DNA of 10,266 nt from JANYJJ01 sp043749975 (GCA_043749975.1 JAYVCL010000095.1:1-10266); one strand, 5' to 3'; positions 1 to 6,678 are shown, counted from the first letter of the stretch. Numbers and translations are program-made. The notes: generated from the letters alone by a model not told the origin.

Positions 1-1694
1 GCACCGGCGGTCAGGTCGAGCACGAACTTGCCGAGGTCTTCGAGAAATCCCACCAGCCCGGTGGCGCTGTAGTCTTTGGTGACGGCGAACCTGCCGTCGC
101 GCACGGCCGGCCAGCCCTTGCGAATGAAGTCGTTGAAGCCGCTTTCCTCGTAGTCGTCGCGACCGTCGTCGAAGCTGCTGTGGCCGCTGTGTTGGGCCAC
201 CAGCGTGAGCCCGTTCGAGCCGGTGAAGATCGCGCGCACCACATAGTCGTAGTCTGCGATGCGGCTGCTGTCGTGCATGTGGAAATGCACCTTGTAGCCG
301 CCGTTGCTCCACAGCGTCATGTCGACCCAGCCGCCCAGTGCCGTGCCGGCCGGCGTCACCACGACATCGTGGAAGCTCTTGCTTTCGGGCAGTTCGATGG
401 TGCCGTCCTGTGGCGTCCAGCCGATCTGCCCGTACTGAAATGCGCTGATGCGACCGGGCAGCGAGTTGGCCGGATTGACCCAGTCCATCTCATCGGAAAC
501 CGGATAGCCGAGGTAGCTCTGCTCGGCACCCAGCGCGTTCCAGCGGTCCAGGATCATGCCGTGCACCTCGTGCGCGCCGTTGTCGGGCGTCCAGCAGATC
601 AGGCCGCCCTGGAAGCGGTTCAAACGACCGACGCCATCGGGCATGCCGAGTTCGTCGGTGATCGGCAGCCCCAGGAAGCCGGCTGCGCCGCCCAGCGCAT
701 ACCAGTGGCGGCGAATTTCGCCGTGCACCTCGTGCGCGCCGAGCGCCGGCGTCCAGTAGATGTCTGCGCCGTCGAAGCCCTGGAAGCGGCCGAACGCGTT
801 CACTTGTTCGTCGGAATTGGGCAGTCCGAGGAACGGCTGGTTGCCTGCGCTGGACAGGTCGCCGAACTGCGCATAGTCGGCGTAGATGGCCCCGTAGACG
901 GCGAAGCCCCGGCGGTCGGCGCGGATGACCGCCACGCCGAACTCAAAGCGCTGCGCCTGGCCGCCCTCGGCTGTGCTGAACGTGTCGCCAACCGGCATGC
1001 CCACGGACGTGCGAACGTAGTCGCCAGTGGCCGTCGCCGACAGCCATTCCTGCTCGATGCTCGGGCCGACAAAAAAGGCACCGCGCCCCGGGGTGTCGTA
1101 GATCATCCCGTTGGCAAATTGCTGGCGCGAGCCGCCGCCGTCGGGATCGGCTGCAGCGTTGCTGAGCACCGGACCGAAAAATGATTCGCCGCCCAGGGCC
1201 AGCCACTTCTGCCCGATCGGTGTGGCTTCATCGACGGCCAGGTAGGTGCCCGACAGGGCGACGCTGCCCGTCAAGCTCGCGCCCTGAAAGCTCACCGCGC
1301 CAGCAACAGGGCCCGGCGGCAGCGCGTGATTCGGAATCTCCAGACCCACGTCCACCGTCACCTGTTGTCCCGCCAGGGCCGTCAAGGGGCTACCGCCATC
1401 GACGCGCTGGGCCAGGATGCGGTCCCAATAAAAGACGCGGCCATGATGTCCGGGTGGAAGTTCCGATTGATCGACTTCCTGCAGCACCAGGTCGTATGAG
1501 CTGAGACCGAAGGTGAAGAAGGCGGCTCCGGACGTCAGCGCCGCCGTCACCGTGTCGTCGGCGCTCAAGGTGACCTGCACGACCGGTTGCCCGATACGAA
1601 TGTCGTGAGTGACCGGAGCGAACAGGCCGTTGACGAAGTCCTTTGGCTTCGGCGGAAAAATCATCTTGGAACGCGGAAGTCGATTCGTCTTCAT
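1..1694 (-). CDS. LGFP-repeat protein, partial (C-terminus beyond the window)
   Basis: An open frame runs from an ATG at 1694 off the left edge, giving 564 visible codons with no stop. An AGGAG at 1704-1708, 9 nt before the ATG, supports this start. Residues 1-160 form an unrecognised, probably beta-rich domain. They are followed by five LGFP-like units, the signature of Pfam LGFP (about 54 residues each). The core motifs are FGPV (173-176, degenerate), VGMPVGDT (231-238), LGLPNSDE (289-296), LGLPITDE (341-348) and LGYPVSDE (395-402), with the usual W..LG, F..G.I.WTP and GAHEVHG elements between them. Residues from about 434 onward are another unrecognised domain containing KVHFHMHDSS and many Asp/Glu residues. 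No convincing signal peptide is visible at the N-terminus. LGFP repeats occur in surface or secreted proteins and are thought to aid envelope or ligand binding. That role is inferred here, and no enzymatic function can be named. The gene lies downstream of a small exported peptide gene on the same strand. Confidence 0.88.
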   Translation of the reverse strand, partial: MKTNRLPRSKMIFPPKPKDFVNGLFAPVTHDIRIGQPVVQVTLSADDTVTAALTSGAAFFTFGLSSYDLVLQEVDQSELPPGHHGRVFYWDRILAQRVDGGSPLTALAGQQVTVDVGLEIPNHALPPGPVAGAVSFQGASLTGSVALSGTYLAVDEATPIGQKWLALGGESFFGPVLSNAAADPDGGGSRQQFANGMIYDTPGRGAFFVGPSIEQEWLSATATGDYVRTSVGMPVGDTFSTAEGGQAQRFEFGVAVIRADRRGFAVYGAIYADYAQFGDLSSAGNQPFLGLPNSDEQVNAFGRFQGFDGADIYWTPALGAHEVHGEIRRHWYALGGAAGFLGLPITDELGMPDGVGRLNRFQGGLICWTPDNGAHEVHGMILDRWNALGAEQSYLGYPVSDEMDWVNPANSLPGRISAFQYGQIGWTPQDGTIELPESKSFHDVVVTPAGTALGGWVDMTLWSNGGYKVHFHMHDSSRIADYDYVVRAIFTGSNGLTLVAQHSGHSSFDDGRDDYEESGFNDFIRKGWPAVRDGRFAVTKDYSATGLVGFLEDLGKFVLDLTAG

Positions 1695-1777
1695 GGTGAT
1701 CTGCTCCTGTGGAACCTGTCGATGGACGAAGGCTGGGCGCCAGCGTCTCGTCAGCGCATGTCTGTAATCCTCTGACC

Positions 1778-1806
1778 GCTGGCGTGGTGGCAAGCACCGC
1801 GCCAGC
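1778..1806 (-). terminator. Stem-loop just downstream of the small exported peptide gene
   Basis: Arms GCTGGCG (1778-1784) and CGCCAGC (1800-1806) enclose a second pair GGTG/CACC (1786-1789 and 1795-1798) around a 5-nt loop, with a single mismatch between the two stems. In the minus direction it begins 11 nt after the stop of the peptide gene. No U-run follows, so it is not a standard intrinsic terminator. It may mark or protect a transcript 3' end, or reduce read-through into the LGFP-repeat gene. Confidence 0.4.
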
Positions 1807-1817
1807 TCAGCACTTGC

Positions 1818-2063
1818 TCAGATGCAGAAGCAGCGGCCGTTCGGGTAGCAAATCCGCTCGGCGGGCGGCCGGCATGTTGGCTGCAGGGTCCATGCGGTAC
1901 GGGTGGTGCCATGTCTGGGCGGCAAAGGTTGTGGATTGATCGCGATCTGCGCCGCGTTTGCAGACGGTTGAGCGACGGATGGAGCATTCACCGTGCTTGC
2001 GCCGGCTAAACCAGCGCAAGCGACAAGCGCGATGAGCGCGGAGAGTTTCAACATTGCTTTCAC
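1818..2063 (-). CDS. Small exported Cys-rich peptide with an NPQPLPP motif
   Basis: This predicts 81 residues from a GTG at 2063, chosen because GAAAGG (2071-2076) sits 7 nt upstream. An in-frame ATG at 2054 lies too far from that site, and one at 2093 would bury the signal sequence. Residues 1-22 form an export signal: a basic start (MKAMLK), a short hydrophobic core, then either a lipobox LVAC with Cys16 or a signal peptidase I site after AGA (residue 22). The mature part is short and polar. It contains INPQPLPP (42-49), a motif I recall from other small uncharacterised bacterial proteins, and a compact tail with Cys64, Cys72, Cys78 and Cys80, suggesting disulfides or metal binding. No known function is recognised. 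It is divergent from the ECF sigma gene and precedes the LGFP-repeat gene on the same strand with a 123-bp gap. Confidence 0.72.
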   Translation of the reverse strand: MKAMLKLSALIALVACAGLAGASTVNAPSVAQPSANAAQIAINPQPLPPRHGTTRTAWTLQPTCRPPAERICYPNGRCFCI

Positions 2064-2070
2064 GAGAGTT

Positions 2071-2076
2071 CCTTTC
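2071..2076 (-). promoter_or_regulatory. Ribosome binding site that decides the GTG start at 2063
   Basis: GAAAGG on the minus strand lies 7 nt before GTG at 2063 and 16 nt before the ATG at 2054. The spacing favours GTG as the start of the small exported peptide. Confidence 0.6.
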
Positions 2077-2138
2077 GCGACGCCAAGGCACATGAGGGTC
2101 GACCTGCAGGCTTGCGTCGGTAGGGCCGCGCCGGTCGG

Positions 2139-2168
2139 GGACAGCCCTGCATCGATGCAGCGCTGTCC
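2139..2168. repeat. 30-bp near-perfect palindrome
   Basis: Arms GGACAGC (2139-2145) and GCTGTCC (2162-2168) flank a perfect 14-bp palindrome CTGCATCGATGCAG (2147-2160). A single C/C mismatch separates the inner and outer parts on each side. It lies 75 bp upstream of the GTG of the exported peptide gene, with no T-run on either side. The near-continuous dyad suits a dimeric regulator's operator, or a cruciform or RNA hairpin in the peptide gene's leader. Confidence 0.75.
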
Positions 2169-2222
2169 TCACTGAGTAAAGACGCAATGGCTCGGCAAAG
2201 CGCGCCAAAAAAAATGACGAAC

Positions 2223-2257
2223 CTGCGGCACCCGTGTAGCGCTCGGGCTCGCCGCAG
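2223..2257 (-). repeat. Stem-loop followed on the minus strand by T8, terminator-like
   Basis: Arms CTGCGGC (2223-2229) and GCCGCAG (2251-2257) pair, and CCCG (2231-2234) with CGGG (2244-2247) extends the stem past a small internal loop. On the minus strand a run of eight T (2214-2207) follows after 8 nt, farther than in a typical intrinsic terminator. It could attenuate minus-strand transcription toward the exported peptide gene, or block antisense reads. Confidence 0.4.
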
Positions 2258-2269
2258 CCTGGCCGAATG

Positions 2270-2303
2270 CGCCGAAGTCAAGCGCGTCCGGCGCACTTCG
2301 GCG
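2270..2303. repeat. Inverted repeat upstream of the ECF sigma gene
   Basis: CGCCGAAGT (2270-2278) and ACTTCGGCG (2295-2303) are perfect 9-bp arms. Inside them GCGC (2282-2285) pairs with GCGC (2291-2294), leaving a 3-nt bulge and a 5-nt loop. It sits about 80 bp before the sigma ATG and just upstream of the candidate CACAAT -10, where an operator or leader structure would act. Confidence 0.55.
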
Positions 2304-2385
2304 GCCGCCGCGCCCACAATCATGGGGATACGGACAGCGCAGGCGAAGCCATAAACTGTGGAGCACCGAAGCTCACCAGGACACC

Positions 2386-2940
2386 ATGGCTGAGAACACG
2401 CAAGCCCCGCTCTCGAGCGTCGTCGGCGATGCGAAGGCATCGAGCCAGCTCTTCGAGATCGTCTACGCCGACCTGAAACGCATGGCCCGCAGCCGGCTGT
2501 ACCGCCATGGTCGCGTCGACGAACTCGACACCACGGCGCTGGTGCATGAAAGCTACCTGCGCCTGGTCGAGCGGGGGCAACTTCTGCCCTCGGACCGCGC
2601 CGCATTCTTCAGCTATGTCGGGCATGTGATGCGAAGCGTGGTGATCGACCACGTGCGCGAACGCCTGGCGCAAAAGCGCGGCGGTGATCAGGTATTCGTC
2701 ACGCTGACCACCGGCGTCGAAGGCGAAAGCTTCGATGACGAGCGGCTGCTGGCGATGAACTCGGCGCTGGACGCGCTGGAGCGCATGGCCCCCGAATTTC
2801 ACCAGTTGGTCGAGCTGCGCTATTTCGCTGGCTTGACAGTGCGCGAAGTGGCCGAGATTCGCGGCGTTTCCGTGCGCACCGTCGACCGCGAATGGGAGAA
2901 GGCGCGCGCTTTTTTACATCAGATCATGGACGGTGGCTGA
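2386..2940 (+). CDS. ECF sigma factor of the kinase-linked (ECF43-like) type
   Basis: This 184-residue sigma70-family ECF protein directs RNA polymerase to a small regulon. Region 2 lies at about residues 19-95, with ALVHESYLRLV (51-61) and the VVIDHVRERLAQKRGG segment. Region 4 carries a helix-turn-helix at about 150-171 (LTVREVAEIRGVSVRTVDREW). The overall pattern matches the Sig-70_X6 subfamily that is usually encoded beside Ser/Thr kinases. The region 2.2 stretch that is commonly acidic (Asp-Ala-Glu-Asp) is here Asp48-Thr49-Thr50-Ala51. In the ECF43 member EcfP of Vibrio, as I recall it, a threonine in this part must be phosphorylated by its kinase PknT before the sigma binds core polymerase. 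Control by the kinase encoded 30 bp downstream is therefore likely, and no anti-sigma gene is seen. AGGA shortly before the ATG supports the start. Confidence 0.93.
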   Translation: MAENTQAPLSSVVGDAKASSQLFEIVYADLKRMARSRLYRHGRVDELDTTALVHESYLRLVERGQLLPSDRAAFFSYVGHVMRSVVIDHVRERLAQKRGGDQVFVTLTTGVEGESFDDERLLAMNSALDALERMAPEFHQLVELRYFAGLTVREVAEIRGVSVRTVDREWEKARAFLHQIMDGG

Positions 2941-2970
2941 CCGCACCTGGGCCGTTCGGAGAGACATGTC

Positions 2971-5820
2971 GTGCAACTCAAGGACCTGACGCCCGAGCAA
3001 GCGCAGCGGCTGTCGGCACTGCTCGACGAGGCACTGGATCTGGCCCCGGGGCAACGCGACGCGTGGCTGGCCGATCTTGCGCAACGCGAGGCGCAACTGT
3101 GCGGCCTCGTCACCGATCTGCTGGCGTCGATGGGCGCTGCAGGTCGACAGCATTTGCTCGAAACGAAAGATCTGATCGAGCGCCGCTTTGCCCAAGCCGG
3201 CCTCGATGCGCCCTCGTTGGAAGGGCGGGTTTTTGGCCCGTACCGTGTGTTGCGCCTGCTCGGCCAGGGCGGCATGGGTTCGGTCTGGCTGGCCGAGCGC
3301 GCTGACGGCTTGTTCGCACGCCAAGTCGCGCTCAAGCTCGTGCACGCCCACCTCATCGGCCACGCGCTGACCGAACGCTTCGCGCGCGAGCGCAGCATCC
3401 TGGCGGCGCTGGTACATCCGCACATCGCGCGGCTACTCGATGCCGGCGTGTCGGACGAGGGCCAGCCCTACCTGGCGCTTGAATACGTCGAAGGCACGCC
3501 GTTGACGGCCTACTGCGACGCCGAGCGCTTGAACGTGCGGGCGCGTGTTTCGCTCGCCGTGCAGGTGCTGTCTGCGGTGCAGCACGCGCACCAGAACCTG
3601 GTCGTGCACCGCGACCTCAAGCCCTCGAACATCCTCGTCACGCGCGACGGCCAGACGCAGTTGCTGGACTTCGGCATCGCCAAGCTGATGGTCGAAGGCG
3701 AAGCCCTCGAAACCGAACTCACGCAGGCGGGCGGGCGCGCGTTGACGCTCGACTATGCCTCGCCCGAGCAGATCGCCGGCCAGCCGATCACCACCGCCAG
3801 CGATGTGTATTCGCTGGGTGTGGTGCTCTACGAAATGCTGTGCGGGCAGCGGCCCTACGCACTCGCGCGTGAATCGCGTGGGGCCATGGAAGAGGCGATC
3901 CTGAATGCTGAACCGGTGCGGCCGAGCCAGCGCGGAACCACCGAAGACATCGCCGACGCGCGCTCGACCACTCTGAAAAAAATCGCCCGTTCGCTGCGAG
4001 GCGATCTCGACACGATCACGCTCAAGGCATTGCGCAAGGACCCCGTGCAGCGCTATGCCACGGCCGATGCATTTCGCGAAGACCTGCAACGATTTCTCGA
4101 TGGCGAAGCGGTACTGGCCCGGCCTGACGCGACGCTTTACCGCGCCGCCAAGTTCGTGCGGCGTCATCGCTTCGGTGTGGCGGCGACGCTACTCGTGTTT
4201 GCGGCGCTCGGTGCCGGTCTGGCGGGCACGGCCTGGCAGGCGCGCTTGGCGCGCCTGGAAGTCCAGCGGACGCAAGCCGTGAAAGACTTCCTGATCGGCC
4301 TGTTCAATCAGTCCGAGCCCTTGAAAGCTCAGGGACGCGAACTGACCGCACGCGAGATGCTCGACCGGGGTCAACACGATTTACAAGCCAAGCTGGCCGA
4401 CCAACCTCGGCTTAACGCGGAGTTGGATGGCGTGCTGGTCGAACTCTACGCAAAGCTGGGCGATGAAGCGAAGGCGCTGCCACTTGCGCAAGCCCGATGC
4501 GACCTGACGCTTCAGCTTGGCGGGACGCAAAGCCTGGAGTACGGCGATGCGCTCTTCTCGCTGGCTGACATTCAGGGCGGGTTACGGCGGCATGAGCTGG
4601 CATACAAAACGTATATGCAGGCTCGCGAGGTGCTGCGGCGGTACGCTCCAATCCGTCAAAGCCAACTGCTCAGTCTGGAGGGTCATCTCGCGTACCAACT
4701 GGCGGAGTTGGAGCGATTCAAGGAAGCCTCCGAGCTGCTCATTTCGGTCCTGCCGAGACTGGACGCTCATTTCGGGCCACGAAGCTGGGAAGTCATCCAG
4801 AACAAGGCCCTCTTGTCACACACTTACTCGTCGCAAGGCGACGAGGCCAGTGCGTCAGCCATTGTTCGCGAGATCGAACCATGGTTGGGGACTGTGGATG
4901 CCAGCCACGTTCTCGACGCAGCCGTCGTGCGCAACAACATTGGCCTCGCACAGCTCGCCGCGTGGCATCCAGACGAGGCCGAGAAATCGCTGCGCGATTC
5001 GCTGGACGTCTTTGAGCGCCTGTTGGGTCCCAACACGTCAGCAGCGGTCGGCATACAGCGCACTCTCGGCATGGCTCTTTACGAGCGCGGGCAGTTCGAG
5101 CAAGCGTCCCGCATCTTCGACGAGAACGTGCAGCGCGCGGTGCGTGTCCTTGGGGCAGATAACCCGGCGACCAGACTGAGCGAGAGCTACAGCATCCGCG
5201 CGTTGATCATGGCTGGTCATGTCATCGAGGCAGAGAACATGGGGCGTCGATCGGTGCAGGTTGCCAACCGTTCCGACGACGGGACGACAGCGGTCGTCGG
5301 TGACTTCAACAACCGGCTTGCGCTGGCGCTCATATTTAACGGCAAGGCCGTTGAAGCCGGTCGGCTACTGGAAGGGTTTTCGGAGCAAGCCAGACAGACT
5401 GGTCTCGAGACCAGCGACATGCATGGCAGGACGCTGCTGTATCTGGCCGGTGCCTGGGCGGTTCAAGGCCGCCTGGATGCAGCCACACAGGCAAGTCGAG
5501 AGGCCGAAAAAGTTTTTGCGCAAAGTCCGATCGGTCGAGACATGTACGTCGCTCGCGCGGAATTGACTCAGGCGCTCGCCGTGGCGCGAGCCGGGAATGC
5601 AATCGGTGCGGAATATTTGGTGGCTCAAGCCGAAGAGCACCTCACGAAAGTCAGCAAGCCCGATCACCCCATTCACCTGATGGCGCAACTGGTCCGGGTC
5701 GAAGCCCTGCGCGCCGCTGGTCAGCAAACCGAAGCCGAACGCCTCGACCGCGCAACGCGCGAGCGCCTGTATTCCACTGCCGGTGCGGTGCTGCCCAAAG
5801 TCATCGCGTTGATCTTCTGA
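2971..5820 (+). CDS. Membrane Ser/Thr protein kinase with TPR-like C-terminal region
   Basis: This 949-residue Hanks-type kinase starts at GTG 2971, with GGAGAG 7 nt upstream. Residues 1-88 are a helical leader typical of ECF-linked kinases. The kinase domain (about 91-370) has the glycine loop GQGGMGSV (98-105), Lys122, catalytic HRDLKPSN (213-220, Asp215), DFG (233-235) and SPEQ (264-267), so all catalytic residues are present. After a basic stretch (RRHR, 397-400) one transmembrane helix spans about 402-422. The remaining 525 residues are helical and TPR-like and would lie in the periplasm, probably as a sensor or scaffold. It is co-transcribed with the ECF sigma gene (30-bp gap), which is its likely substrate. 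The end of the frame meets a strong terminator at 5915. The tail appears less biased toward G/C-ending codons than the kinase domain, consistent with faster divergence. Confidence 0.95.
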   Translation: MQLKDLTPEQAQRLSALLDEALDLAPGQRDAWLADLAQREAQLCGLVTDLLASMGAAGRQHLLETKDLIERRFAQAGLDAPSLEGRVFGPYRVLRLLGQGGMGSVWLAERADGLFARQVALKLVHAHLIGHALTERFARERSILAALVHPHIARLLDAGVSDEGQPYLALEYVEGTPLTAYCDAERLNVRARVSLAVQVLSAVQHAHQNLVVHRDLKPSNILVTRDGQTQLLDFGIAKLMVEGEALETELTQAGGRALTLDYASPEQIAGQPITTASDVYSLGVVLYEMLCGQRPYALARESRGAMEEAILNAEPVRPSQRGTTEDIADARSTTLKKIARSLRGDLDTITLKALRKDPVQRYATADAFREDLQRFLDGEAVLARPDATLYRAAKFVRRHRFGVAATLLVFAALGAGLAGTAWQARLARLEVQRTQAVKDFLIGLFNQSEPLKAQGRELTAREMLDRGQHDLQAKLADQPRLNAELDGVLVELYAKLGDEAKALPLAQARCDLTLQLGGTQSLEYGDALFSLADIQGGLRRHELAYKTYMQAREVLRRYAPIRQSQLLSLEGHLAYQLAELERFKEASELLISVLPRLDAHFGPRSWEVIQNKALLSHTYSSQGDEASASAIVREIEPWLGTVDASHVLDAAVVRNNIGLAQLAAWHPDEAEKSLRDSLDVFERLLGPNTSAAVGIQRTLGMALYERGQFEQASRIFDENVQRAVRVLGADNPATRLSESYSIRALIMAGHVIEAENMGRRSVQVANRSDDGTTAVVGDFNNRLALALIFNGKAVEAGRLLEGFSEQARQTGLETSDMHGRTLLYLAGAWAVQGRLDAATQASREAEKVFAQSPIGRDMYVARAELTQALAVARAGNAIGAEYLVAQAEEHLTKVSKPDHPIHLMAQLVRVEALRAAGQQTEAERLDRATRERLYSTAGAVLPKVIALIF

Positions 5821-5914
5821 GGCGACCCTTGCAGTCCAGCGCTGTTCGGAGCCGCTAGATCCACACAGGCCTGCCCTTGGCACCCTTTTCCACGTCATTC
5901 CGTGTTCACCAGGC

Positions 5915-5944
5915 AAAAAAGGCCCCGCACGCGGGGCCTTTTTT
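5915..5944. terminator. Bidirectional intrinsic terminator
   Basis: A6 plus GGCCCCGC (5915-5928) is exactly complementary to GCGGGGCC plus T6 (5931-5944). This gives a GC-rich stem with a U-run in either direction. It ends the sigma-kinase transcript (+) and the cytochrome c transcript (-), which converge here. Confidence 0.93.
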
Positions 5945-5962
5945 CAATGCAAATGAGACAAC

Positions 5963-6262
5963 TTACTTTTGCGACAGCACCCACTCGACGAGTTGTTTGG
6001 CTTCGGCTTGGCTGACCTGTGCGTTGGCCGGCATCGGGATGGCACCCCAGACGCCGGAACCGCCCTTGAGCACTTTCTGGGTCAACTTGTCGACCGCGTC
6101 TTTTTGGCCGGCGTATTTCTCGGCCACTTCTTTGTAGGCCGGGCCGACCAGTTTCTTGTCGATCGCATGGCAGGCCATGCAATTTTTCTTGGTGGCCAGG
6201 TCGGCGTTGGCGAAGACGGGACCAGCGGCCAGGGCGAGGATCAGGAGGGAGAGGGATTTCAT
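5963..6262 (-). CDS. Periplasmic class I cytochrome c (c551/c8-like)
   Basis: This is a 99-residue small electron carrier. Residues 1-18/20 are a Sec signal peptide (MKSLSLLILALAAGPVFA), leaving a mature protein of about 80 residues, the usual size for c551/c8 cytochromes. The heme-attachment motif is Cys28-Met-Ala-Cys31-His32, and Met77 in the IPMPAN segment is the sixth ligand. The KLVGPAYKEVAEKY segment and the C-terminal helix (AKQLVEWVLSQK) are also typical. Its role is to shuttle electrons between periplasmic or membrane redox partners, commonly to a terminal oxidase or reductase. The partner is not shown by the sequence. AGGA shortly before the ATG is the ribosome site. The gene is monocistronic between its own promoter region and the terminator at 5915. 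Confidence 0.95.
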   Translation of the reverse strand: MKSLSLLILALAAGPVFANADLATKKNCMACHAIDKKLVGPAYKEVAEKYAGQKDAVDKLTQKVLKGGSGVWGAIPMPANAQVSQAEAKQLVEWVLSQK

Positions 6263-6315
6263 GACTTCCTTTCGCGCCGAGGCGCGTGGTTGCTAAGCTA
6301 CATTCGGCTCAACGG

Positions 6316-6321
6316 ATTGTA
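6316..6321 (-). promoter_or_regulatory. Candidate -10 hexamer (TACAAT) for the cytochrome c gene
   Basis: TACAAT on the minus strand lies 54 nt upstream of the cytochrome ATG, giving a leader of about 45 nt. It matches the sigma70 -10 well, but no good -35 is found at 16-18 nt. Confidence 0.4.
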
Positions 6322-6360
6322 GGGCGCAGCGGTTGACGCCAGGCTTGCAAACCGGGTTGC

Positions 6361-6405
6361 GCACTTCATTTCAAAGTGCCCCCAGGCCGACGTGTTCCGT
6401 CGGCC
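6361..6405 (+). repeat. Two adjacent stem-loops in the leader of the Trp-rich gene
   Basis: The first pairs GCACTT (6361-6366) with AAGTGC (6374-6379). The second pairs GGCCGAC (6385-6391) with GTCGGCC (6399-6405) around a 7-nt loop, and can be lengthened by CCA/TGG past a bulge. They end 12 nt before the ribosome site of the downstream gene, so they could affect its translation or termination. No known riboswitch class is recognised. Confidence 0.4.
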
Positions 6406-6417
6406 CTTGGTTTCCTT

Positions 6418-6423
6418 GAGGAG
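6418..6423 (+). promoter_or_regulatory. Strong ribosome binding site fixing the start at 6430
   Basis: GAGGAG lies 6 nt before the ATG at 6430. It rules out the longer in-frame start at 6376, which would also place the leader hairpins inside the coding region. Confidence 0.75.
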
Positions 6424-6429
6424 TCGGTC

Positions 6430-6678
6430 ATGTACCTGGTTGTCCTGGGGGTCTTGTTGCTTGCGCTGAAGGTGACTGATCTCGGCCCGGTGGCCGGCAT
6501 GCCGTGGTGGGCCGTTTTGCTGCCCTTCGGCTTGGCGGTGCTGTGGTGGGCCTGGGCGGATGCCTCGGGCTGGACCAAGCGCCGCGAGATGGACAAGATG
6601 GAACAAAAAAAGAAAGACCGGCGGGCCAAGAACCTCGACGCCCTGGGAGTGGACACGAAGGGCCGGCGCGGGCGGTAA
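6430..6678 (+). CDS. Small Trp-rich membrane protein (TIGR04438-like)
   Basis: This is an 82-residue protein. Two hydrophobic helices span about residues 2-14 and 22-43, the second rich in tryptophan (PWWAVLL and VLWWAWAD). A highly basic and acidic tail follows, including the KRREMDKMEQKKKDRR stretch, and is likely cytoplasmic. Size, Trp pattern and charged tail match the small Trp-rich protein family of betaproteobacteria that I remember as TIGR04438. Its function is unknown. It is divergent from the cytochrome c gene and converges on the cyclase-like gene. Confidence 0.85.
   Translation: MYLVVLGVLLLALKVTDLGPVAGMPWWAVLLPFGLAVLWWAWADASGWTKRREMDKMEQKKKDRRAKNLDALGVDTKGRRGR

Larger units (their letters stand above)
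2064..2385. other. Divergent intergenic region with three inverted repeats
   Basis: This stretch separates the minus-strand exported peptide gene from the plus-strand ECF sigma gene and must hold both promoters. It contains three inverted repeats, listed separately, and an A8 run on the plus strand at 2207-2214. A CACAAT hexamer at 2315-2320 could be a weak -10 for the sigma gene, but no matching -35 is evident. I see no convincing gene in it. Confidence 0.6.

Noticed and set aside
180..1184. Long plus-strand open frame (334 codons) opposite the LGFP-repeat gene
   Set aside because: Its protein is a low-complexity Ala/Arg/Val/His mix without domains, as expected from the antisense of high-GC coding DNA. 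The minus strand carries the recognisable repeats.
2064..2093. Longer form of the exported peptide starting at ATG 2093
   Set aside because: It would add 10 residues before the signal sequence and has no ribosome site, whereas the GTG at 2063 has one at good spacing.
3433..4167. Minus-strand open frame of 244 codons inside the kinase gene
   Set aside because: It is the mirror of the kinase catalytic domain, whose HRDLKPSN and DFG motifs settle the coding strand.
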